Shown in pieces: positions 23,201 through 34,900 of a stretch of DNA of 64,000 nucleotides (positions are counted from its first letter, which is position 1; each line of letters begins with the position of its first letter). The notes beneath the pieces are model-generated. The model was not told where the DNA came from, did no database searches, and worked only from the letters and a program-made list of their open reading frames with translations. The stretch is from positions 5,436,001 through 5,500,000 of the forward strand of contig NC_088710.1 of assembly GCF_963576615.1 (NCBI RefSeq), given 5' to 3'. This DNA is from Watersipora subatra. Lineage: Eukaryota > Bryozoa > Gymnolaemata > Cheilostomatida > Watersiporidae. Both the position numbers and the translations under genes were made by a program.

Positions 23201-25914
23201 ATGGAATTCAATATTGTCATTCTTATTAGCATCTTTCTGTAACTAAAAAATGCAGCTATAAAAAAAGCTTTCAACTTTGTGAATGGCTATGCATAATGCA
23301 TTCATTTTGTTGAAAAAACATTAATTAGGCATTGACACAGAATTCGTTCACAGACTCTTTGGGAAGGCTAACTTGTAAACAACGAGTACACAATACCATG
23401 AGTACTTTAAGTTTCATGTATTTAGCTTCGTGGGGGAACATGGGGGCATTCGATCAAGTGTAGCAGACTTGTACTAGTTGGTCTTACATGCAGTACCTGT
23501 ATAGAGCCTACAATAACAATACTACAACAATACAATAACTGTATCAGAGCACGCATTAACAGCATGATAGCATTGCAATACCTTTAGGACATATTTGTTC
23601 TTGTCAGGATTTGGTATATGTAGTGTTCGCCATGAAGTTAACCATGTTACATTCTGTCAGGTTTTAGTGGTTTGGTTGTCAGACAAATATCATAATTAAT
23701 CGTATTAATTGTAATCCGCCATCATATTTAGCTACCCATTATATTTGTTGTTAGATATATAAAACCTTGAATTTGATACGTACTTCCTGGGGGTACAGGT
23801 GACAAAATACTAAAGCAAGATCTACGGTGGAATAGTGTACTCGGTATGTTCCGTTTACTGCATATCCATAAACATAGTTATCTTCTTCATCAATTACTTT
23901 ATTGATCTGCGAATAAATCCAACAGAACATCTTTAGCATATATCAAATGCATTTGTTATAAGGCAAGTGTGATGATAGCCTAAAAACATTAAAATATTGA
24001 TAGAAGGTCTCGGGCTACGGCCTTTGCTGTTGCATCGCCATTTGTGCGCTTATTTACTGTCCACCGACCTGAGGTCATATAACCTCATGTACCTGAAACA
24101 AGGCAATTATTGTAAGATTACTACAGTTGTGTGTGGGATGGTATCACAATCCGAATGCCTCCTATGTAACCAATCATATACATCTATGCGTATTTGAAAA
24201 GTATTCTAAGTAAAGGGTGATTTCCATATACCCCACAAGCACTGGTGACAAGATCACAGGGCTATCGGTGATTGAGAACCTACGTGCCGAGGGTGGTGAA
24301 ATGAAAACCTACGTGCCGAGTACCCGCGGCTACTTGCCGGCGAGTAACGCAAGAATTCAGCGCTGTTGAAGGAGCCGCTGGCAAAACCTAGTCAAAATGA
24401 GCTGTACAGGTGAAAGTCAGCGCTTTCAAAATGGCATGACAAGTGGTAGCAGCATGCCTTATAGGCAGGAATAGAAGGAAATTCAATCAGTAGCCTAAAT
24501 GAGAATAGTATGAAATTATCCTGTATCAATATTAGTTATTGTTGAAAGTGGCACAATTATCCATTTGTCAGACTGCAGTTGAAAGCGATGTTTGCTATAT
24601 GCTTTTATATTACATAATACAACTGGCTGTCTTTGATAACATCTGATATCTTTTCCTGCACGAGTGTTTATACTGGTAGCTGAGCAGTTGTTATTTGAAT
24701 ATGTTTATAAAAGTGATCGAACCTAAGCAAGACTGCTAATATTTATATTACACACCCTCATAGTTACAGCCAACAATCACATGAGTTGGCTTTATATGGA
24801 TGTTGTTACCAAGCAGCCATGGGTTTATAGTATTCTTAAAAGGCCGGTTTTTGCTCAAGAGTACATATATACCTTTGTTTTAGTTAATAGATTTGTTCGT
24901 CTTCCAAAATAATGTATATTAATGGTAGATCTGAAGGCACTTAATGATCCAACTAAACACAACTTACAACTCCACTTCTACATGTATTGTGTCAGCCTTT
25001 GGAATGAAGATTTTTTTTCAATAAGTTATTGGGATGAAGTCGTGTTATTGAACTGCAGCTTGGATGCACAATCTGTGTATTAACTTTAGCAATGAATAAA
25101 GCTCAATATTCAGATGCTCGGTGTCTTAACTGCAATCAAGTTTTGTCTATTTTTATCCTGAAATGTTCTGGTAGTCGGATCACCTCAATCATCAAAAATA
25201 ATCACAAATAATAGAAAATATGGATACTTTCTGATAAAATCTACTAAAATGTTGTGTTCATCTTTAATGATGAAGCTCAGCAGTTATATATCTTGTCAGA
25301 TAGTAACACTCTTTGCACTGCATTCTTGCACTGCGTGACATCAGACATTTATGGCTGACAAAGCTGTGGTAATTTGGGTGAGATTGCCACAGCTTTGTCA
25401 CTCCTGAATATATCCTTATCTTGATAAGTGGTCACTCAGTAACTCTAGTAATAAACTACTCGCTTTCCTCTAGAATGTGCAGAGGGACATGAAGACGTTG
25501 AGTAGAAGTAGTTGGATGGAGTTGCCGGACTTTCCTTTTAAACTTTACCTCCAACAGCAAAGGTTTGCATCATTTTAAAGTTCAAAATGAGAGGTTTGCA
25601 TATTACATGTAGCGTATATGTAGTGCATATGACATGCATAAACGGTGCATGTGTAGTTCTTATGTAGTGCATATTACATGTAGTGCATATTACATGTAGT
25701 GCACATTATGGCCAGTATAACTGGTATTCCATAGTCATACAGTTGAACTATGCATATAGTTCAACTGTATGAACTATGCATATAGTTCAACTGCATGAAC
25801 TATATATGTATATATATGTATATATAATGCCAATATATGTATATATATATATATACATATATATATATAGACTTCTATTTATATATACATATAAATAGAA
25901 GACATATAGACTTC

Positions 25915-25956
<42 letters not shown>

Positions 25957-28900
25957 CACGTATGTGTATATATATACACGCATGTATATATATACACACA
26001 TGTATATATATATATACATATATATATACATGTATATATAGCATGTATATGTAGCATGAGTATATACACGTATATATATATACATGTATATATATACGTA
26101 TATCAATATTAATAGCTAGTGTAAAAACACTGTACCTATATTTTTTTGGCTTGATATTCTCTGGAGTCACTAGAGTTCTGTTTCTGCACTCTTCACCTGT
26201 GTGGGGATGAATCATAAAACAGACCTGTAGCTATTCCAGAGAGAAACTTCAAACTGGAAAAAGATAACTTTTAACCGATTCCAACACTCGAGTTATTTAT
26301 TTATAACACTGTACTTAACAGGGCATAGAGTGCTGTTGGCAGTAGGCCTGACTGCTTATTCTTTATATATATATAATGATGATGAAATAGACCATAAAGA
26401 CAATAGACGTGGTTTTATTGAATGCGTGAAGTATAAATGATATGTATATCATTTATTCCTGTACAACCGTGATCCCTGTTATGAGATTACCTATCGTCCA
26501 GCACGGCCTAAGTAGCAACATATTGGCAAACCTTCATATGCCCTTGTTTACTTGCAGCATATTTTATTAAAATGTATCATATTATTCTCAGGAAAGTGTA
26601 AATGGTTTGCATTATTCAATCACAAGTATAAAATCTACCCACAGGATGTGTGTTCAGTATCACAGACATAGCTTTTGGTTAGTGCTCATTGCTCATATTG
26701 CTCATAGCAACCTTTTATTCTGATATCCGAATTCACAACGCTTAACTATGGCCAAGAGGAGATCGTTGGGCTAATCAATAAGATTGTAGACATAACATTG
26801 TGTTCTACAATCTGACGGGTATTGATGATGAGTTGGCATGATTTGAGCAGCTGTTTGCTCAGTCTGCTGCTGCTCTGCTCAGGCCGCTAGTACCGGCTTA
26901 AAGGCACCTGTCGACTTTCATAAATAAACATTTACAAATGACTGGCGATTTCTCATATGCATTTGCTGCGAATGATGAGAAGTTGTCTGCACATTAAGTT
27001 GCTGGGTATCCGTAGATTTTCTAAATTACTTGGTTTCTGCAGCAGCTCATGAGTCATGTTTAGTTTGTTTTCCAGAAAAGCCAATATTTCATTGATATGC
27101 TAATGTAGGGTTCGTATATGTTATTTTATTTCATAGTTTGGAGAAATTCAATCGCAAAAAAATTATTTTGATTTCAGATTCTTTTCAGCACTCTTTCTTT
27201 TTGTCTTACCAACGTTAACTGCCCAATGATTGGCGAGGGTAGATTTGAGATATCAATATTTGGTCTTTTGTGGCCATGATCTTGTCTATGTTGTCTACCC
27301 TTTGTTCTGCGCAGTGAGAGAATGGGCGTAGATACGACGTACAACATAGGAGAAAGGGCCAACATGCATGAGGTAACCAGCTACTATGAGCATTATGTTA
27401 AGGCAAAATGTCTGACCAGCAACTTCATGAATGGATGTCGAGTTACTGCAGTGGAGAAAGTGCCTGTGTCTCCGCAGGTCAGTTGAGTTTATGTCTGTCG
27501 TAGTGCCATCCGTAGCGCCATCGTTTATCTTAATTTATTAATGACACTTGTCATTGTGGCTGTCTGTCTGTTCGTCTGTGTAGGGATTTCGTAGGCAAAT
27601 GTTTTGGCCAATTTCATCTTAATTTCACACGCATATGCTCCATGCCTTCCGCTGAATCGCCAAAAGTATTTGGTTTCACAACTCCATCTGGTTCTTGAAA
27701 AACACCCATCTGCAGGCTATATGATTGAAAATGGAAGACACTGGCATCGCGGAATTTACTGATAGTATTAATTAGTTTGAACGTGACTCTGTTTCAGAAA
27801 AGAATAGATTGGCAGTCTTTCATTTATAGAATCCAAACACCCAGGGTCTGTTTGGGCGGTCTCCTTGAACTCTCAATGTTGTTTGGATTTCTATTGAAGA
27901 GATATCATACGCAGTGGGTCAACTGCCAATATGAGAGCGTTTATTAATATCTGTATTTTATGACATTATAAACACTATGTTGATTACGAATACTCAACTT
28001 TCATCAGCAAGAATGTTAGTACCACTCAAATACTGTAGTATCTCTCTTCTGATCTAATGATAGTCTCCTCATACAAAGGGGATTCTGCTGGGTGGCAATA
28101 TTTATGTATCTAAAGAATCAAGCCTGTAGGTTGTACCATGGTTGTTTAATTGTTGATAATTGTCAGCCTCTCCAAGTTGAGATAGAGCCAATTATCACCA
28201 TTATTGTATTTCGGTGACTGGCTCTGTTATCGTACGACTGTTATTATGCGGTTGTTATCATATGGTTATTATCATACATTTGTTATTGTATGGTTGTTAT
28301 CATACGGTTATTATCATACATTTGTTATCGTATGGTTGTTATCATACGGTTATTATCATGCAATTGTCATCATACGGTTGTTATCATATGGTTGCTATCA
28401 CATGGTTGTTATCATACAGTTGATATCATACAGTTGTTATCATATGGTTGTTATCATATGGCTGTTATCATATCGTTGTTATCACCTGGTTGCTATCACA
28501 TGGCTGTTATCATACAGTTGGTATCATATAGTTGTAATCATATGGCTGTTATCATATGGCTGTTACTATACGGTTGTTATCATCCAGTTGTTGTCATACG
28601 GTTGTTATCATACGGTTGTTATCATACGGTTGTTATCATACGGTTGTTATCATACGGCTGTTATCATCTGGTTGTTATCATACGGTTGTTATCATACGGT
28701 TGTTATCATCCGGTTGTTATCATTCGGCTGTTATGTTAGACCGCAAGTGGAGGTCCTTCGAAAGATTCGTGCTAATGATTGGCTAAAGAAGAGACCATAT
28801 ATTTATCGCCTGTGGACTCTTTTCCCCATACGTCGCTATATACATCGCAAATTTATCCACTTCAAACTGAGCGTTTCACTTTGATAAAGTTTTGCCAATT

Positions 28901-31900
28901 TTAATCTTGAAACATTTTAGTGGTCAGACCACCCCAAACATGAAGAACCATCGCAAGTGATAGATGATATACATTCTGATAAAATCAAATGAAAATTTGG
29001 TGCAAGTACAACTTTAAGAAGCCTCTGGCCTAGATGAATGTAAGAATTATCTCAGTGTTAACAGTGTTAACAGTGTCAATAGTCTGTATTTAGAGATGTT
29101 GTGTCAGCTTCTAGGAGGCAGCATTCTTGGAATATTGAAGGTCTCTAAATAAAGGGGCTTACGATGTACCTTAATTTGGATGTCATGTGAACATAGTCTT
29201 ATCCTGGTGATCATGGCATGTAAAAGGTCTTTAAATGTTTTGTTACAACGAAAGCCTATTGTGCGTCGCTATGCTATATTTCCTTAGATCTCAGGCTTTC
29301 ATGCACATTCACTGTACTGTAAAGTATTATTTTTAGCACTTTATTGGCAATAATTTCATTCCAAACAGAAATGCTTCCTAATTATGCCATACAAGAATCG
29401 TAAAAAAGGGCAGCAGTCAGTCAATGAAATCAAATAAATGGTTTGACGCATGGCGTCTGAAATGCCTTTCTCTGTGATGAGAACGGGCATTAGTTAGAAG
29501 ATTGTAAAGAATCTAGTGATAATGTTTTCAAAATAATTGATAGAGGTTGCACGCTGTTTGTTCATATCACAAAATCTGAATTGAGTTGAAAACCTATTAT
29601 CATACGCATTACTGTGTTTCCATACTGCGATATCAGATAATAATTGTCACATAAAGATGACGACCCAAACCTTGAAAGATCATGAACTTTATAATAGATA
29701 TAAAATAAACATTTAAAGTTGGTATGTCATTTAGTAGAGTCATCATGGGAGGGCCTTCAAAGATCACACGTAGCTAGTAATTGTCTCCTTTTCATCCAGG
29801 CAGACAGGTTAATTTGGAGATGTTCAAATAATAGAAATTCAAAGAAATGTAAGCTAAAATCAAATATGAGAGGTTTAACAAGATACAAAGAGGACCTTCT
29901 CATGCAGACTTATTGCCCAGTTTTGATAAAATGATTGTCATGTCTTTTACCTCTTTGCTGCTCATTAAAAATTGTGTCAAAGTCTACAAAAAGTTTTTCA
30001 GAATGAAAAATATCAATAGTTCCAGGCAGTGTGAGCTGTAACAGACACTGTAACAGACACTGTAAACACTACTGAATCCCTGATGTGTACTAAAAACGAG
30101 TACCAGATATTGGAGTATTGCGCCAGGCAGCAACAAAATTTCCCTTTCCGCCCTTAAATCTTACAAGTGGAGATTAATTTTATTTTTGTAGAAGAAAACA
30201 ATTCATTAAATTTAATCTGTTCATTGCTACAGTTACATAGTTAATTAATTTTTTTTAACCAGGCGAACAAAATCTTTCTTGTTTTCTTCAGACTAACATA
30301 TCTGTGCGTTGGCTTTCCTTTATGTCTACATGTCTTCAGTTACGCCATTTGCAGAAAAAAGCTATCAGTATACCGTGTATACTTCGCTAAGCAAATATTT
30401 TCTAAGATGAGGCCATTCATTGTAACACAAGCCTCTATCACTATGTTTCCATGATGCGCAGTGCTTCGGAGTTGCGATGTCTCCGAATCATGGAAACGGC
30501 GTCTTCGCACTGAAATCACTGCGCACTGATCAGTGCGAAGCCAGTGCAAATTCGCAGCAAGGAAACAGCGACTGCGCAGTGGCTGCGCATAGCTCTCATG
30601 CCGTGGAGACAGATTTTTCGATGGCCATAAACTAGTACAAAGGTTGTCCTGCTAATCTTGTTTTTTCACTATTCTTCCGATCTTCTTTCACATAAATTTA
30701 ATTATAGTCTGCATTCACGAGGATGATGAGGTGATTACTTTCCTGGACTTTGATATCGATGCCAACACTTCGAAAAATAGGTGGCAAGTCCTAAATTAAC
30801 GTTTAAATAATATATTACTTAAAAATACTTATTAAAAATATATTACTATGTAAAAAGTGTGTTAAGGTTTGTAAAACCTTGTGAATGTGTATTGTAAATA
30901 AAAGTATAATGACGACAGAGTAATAAAAAAGACTGTTTATGACGTTCGGTATCCGTGATCGATTCTATTTCTCCATCAGGCGATTCGATTTATACAATTT
31001 CTCTTCTCTGGCTAATTTGCGGTATTTGTTGAAAACCACTGCGCAGCATGGAAACGTACAATCCCCTCGACTTCGGAGGGGGCTGCTTCGCAGTACTGCG
31101 CACCATGGAAACATAGTGTATATGACATCAGTAATTCTACCTCAAAGGTTATATCTTTATATCTTGGCCTGGTTGCCTTGGGTTGTTGCCAACTTTCTTA
31201 TCTCTTCACCCGGACACGCCTGTGACACGCTCCTCCATCAACTGTAAACACTCCGATTTTTGCAGACTCATGTTGTGTTCCTGAAATATATGGCATGACT
31301 ATCGCTTGTCACGTTGCTACTTGTTACGGCTGCATGCGTATGCTATATACTAAATGCCCATACAGCGATAGCGTAGCTACACATGGGTGGTCAGTGCCAA
31401 AGTTCTACGCTAGTCAAAGTCACATGATCTGTGATTGGCTAAGATTATAGCAATTCCTCCAATATGCTCTTTAGAAATAGCTAAGGTATTTGAAATTAAA
31501 GCATTGCAGAAGTTATATGAAAAACTAAACAAAAACTCAGACAGCAGCGATCTTGTTCGTCGGCATTCATTGGCTAAGCCTTATGACTCCATCTTTCTTT
31601 GTTGGCCTTCATATCAAACATACTTCCATTGAGATGTATATTTGGAGCCCATACAGTATTTCCTTGTGTAGCGTGAGGGCAACGACCTGACTGAAATCTG
31701 TCTTACCATCTTTTATAAGTTCAGATTATAGTAAGACATACTTTGAGCTTCTGTTGCGGTTATTATAGGAGTTGCTCTTCTTTTGAAGAAATAATTGCTG
31801 GCAGGTTTCTATTATAGGTTTCCATGTAGTCGGGATAATTTTTGAGATTTTTTGTTCATTGAATTGGCGTGAATTTTTAATTATGGCGAACTGATATGAA

Positions 31901-34900
31901 TGACCCTAGTTAAAATCGCAACTTGCTGTTTTAATTGGATTTTAATCTGCTGAAATTTTTACGAAAACTTAATTTCCATTAATCATAAAACTAGTTGTCG
32001 GAAGGATAAAAGTGGTATTGCTATTTTTCAAAAAACCAAATGTTCACGGTTTCGTGTAGTTTATGTATCTAAAGATGTTATGAAGTGCTAATATTTAGAG
32101 CTAGAAAACACAATGTTTCATAAAGAGCATTTTGCGTAGTGGTTTAAAGTGGTGTTTCCGATTTTATGAGTTAATTGTAATGGGTTCTGAAGTGGCTTTA
32201 AAATATTCCAGACACATTCCATTTTTGGAATTTTATAAAAGTTTCAAGGTCATGCACAATTTGTGGTAAAAATATTTTTTAGCACTTATTAAGTGTTTTC
32301 AGCAAAGCTTCAAATTGCTGACAATATAACCATGTATCAGTTTAAATCAATGTTTTCTGTCTAAAACTGGGGAAAAGGCAGTCTGAAGTGACCTTAACCC
32401 CTAATAAGCTGAGTAGGTTTAAATTTGCAAGTGTATCACTGGATAAATGCTATGATTCGTTGTGAACAGTTTTTAGCTAAAATAATCCTGAAGAATATAT
32501 CGTGGATCAAAGGATGTGAGCTTGCCATTGGCACTGGCTATATTTATGTCATAACTTTGTGATATGAGGGTAGACCGTGTCCTTATTCATTACTTGTTTA
32601 GCATTCAATTTCATACTGCCCTCCACCTGCAAACAAGGAGAGCGAGCCACCAGTTGTAAGCATTACCCTAAATATTAAGTGACGCAGAAGGCTTTTCAGG
32701 CGGAACAATTACGGCTAGCGGCAGCGTGATGACTCAGCTTAATTGGTGCTTTTGTTAGGCAGACATCAGGAGCCTCGCGGTAACCAAGCAACTGTACTAA
32801 TCAATAAATGGCTACTCTCACTCTCATGGGTTAAGAATATTCTAGACCTTTACAACTCAGGCACTGATCAGCAGTTAATGAGATCACAATTTAGGTCAAG
32901 CATTCGCGTCATGTGCTAATGAAATCATGGCTGTAATTCAAGCTAGAAATTGTCTGCTCATCTTTGTCATGTGGAAATAAAAGCATTATTTGGTTTGATC
33001 ATATTATCTATTGTTAGCATTAGGCCTTTCAAAGTTTAGAAATTCCCAAGATGCAATCTAAAAATGTACCAACAGTTTATTTAATTGAGGCTAGCACTTC
33101 AGTCATACTCAATGTCATGTGGCTTTCTTTTGCGCAGATGGTTGAGTAGATAACTCCCAACTAGTCCATGATGTATCGTTGCAAAACCTAGTCAAGACTA
33201 TAATTCTGCTGTAGCAGTTTTATAAGGTTACTTGTGAAACTTTGCAACACTGACTATGGGTGATGGTTATAGGTAAATGCATATATTTTTTCAAAAGTTC
33301 ATGGTTATCTGCAAACCCTAGATTGTAGATAATTATGAACTAGCCCGAAGCGTCAACTAGCCCTAGCCCGAAACATGGCAAGGTGGCTGCATGGTTCAGT
33401 GGCAGTCCGCTTGGCGTCACATTCGTTCATCCGAATGTGTGGGTTTGGTTCCTGTGAAGTGCAGTCTTTTTTCCTAACACTCTTAGTAACACTCTTAGCT
33501 GGCTTCGGACAGACACGGCTCTTATTATAGTAAATATTAAAATATTAGCTTAAGTTACTAGCTTAAGTTACTCAAATTCATTGGATAAAGAAACTCAGCC
33601 AATGGCTACTACATTACCTGCCACTGTTTATAAATTTATAAATCTGGAGTATATATGTGGCATAGGAATTAAGAAATGTTTTCAGCAATCTGTTTTCGCT
33701 ATGTCTTTTATACTATACCTTTTATATTATATAGACTACTAGAAATTCCCTGTCATACAGCCCACGTCCAAAATGATAATGGAAAAAAAAGAGTACAGCT
33801 GGTTGAGAATTGCAATATTAGCAGTCAAATGGCACTGCAGTGCAATAGGATAACTGCAATGGTAGCTGCAATGTACTGGGTGTTATTATGTACAACAAAC
33901 AGCAATAATGAAAGGAAAAGATTATATGTTTATATCTCTCCCCTGCAATAGGAGAAGTGCAATATTAGAAGTAAAATGGCAATCTGCTGTGTAATATACA
34001 CCGTTTGAAAGTTGGTTGTGTTGAATGTAGAATAGTTTTGACAGTATCTGTAACAGAAAGCAAGCATTAGCATTCACGTGTGTCTGGAAGTTTTGTGCAA
34101 ACTGGAGCAAAATAAAGAAATGGATCATGTCACAGAAACCATGGTTAAGTCGGTGTGTGAGGTTTAGAGTTATCTACACTAGCAGAAGGAGAAAATTCTC
34201 AGTTGTTTTGCAAAAAAATTTGATTCCAGCTTAATGCATGTTTACCATTAGTGCGAAACATAGTTCTGAGAAAACTGGTGTTAAAGTTTGAGAAACGAAA
34301 ACCAATGCACAAATTTGTTTACATTTCAAAACGTCATAGCAACCATTATCAAGAAGTGATATCTAGATTTCTGTATTTATATCTAAAAGATTATGCTGAA
34401 TTTAAAAATCTAAACAAATTTTAGCTGGTTTTCATAGAAATGGATGTATATCTATAAGAAAATGTAGGCCTATTACTTAATTTTGCAAATATTAAAAACG
34501 GCTTCGCATTAAAGCAATATTTGGCACAGTCGTAGTATCATCAACGAAATCTTTAGAAAAATAATAACAGTAACATATTGCACACCATCAGTCACTATAT
34601 ATTTCGATCTTGTAAATTCGAATGATTATTCTTATAATATAACTATAAATTATATATAACTTAATATAACTTATAACTAAATCTTACAAAATCGAATAAT
34701 TAATCTTACAGTTAAATAATGTAATAATCTTATAAAAATCGTTAGAAAAATATCATGTCAGAGTCCGGCAGAATCGGCAAAAAAGAAACGATTACTTTTC
34801 AGTACTTCTACGTTTATTACAGAAACCTTCGGCAATTGGACAATGCCATAGACTGGGGAAATGTGCACGATTTTTCTTGTGAAATGCGCACGGCTTTATG

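Noticed and set aside
25787-26215. Long frames on both strands rich in Tyr and Ile
   Set aside because: Translated TA/TG microsatellite with no complexity.
28204-28884. 226-codon plus-strand open frame
   Set aside because: It is a translation of the 14-bp tandem array; all three plus frames stay open for the same reason.
31435-31632. Small plus-strand gene in OSGIN intron 5
   Set aside because: No recognisable domain, no neighbouring exons in phase.
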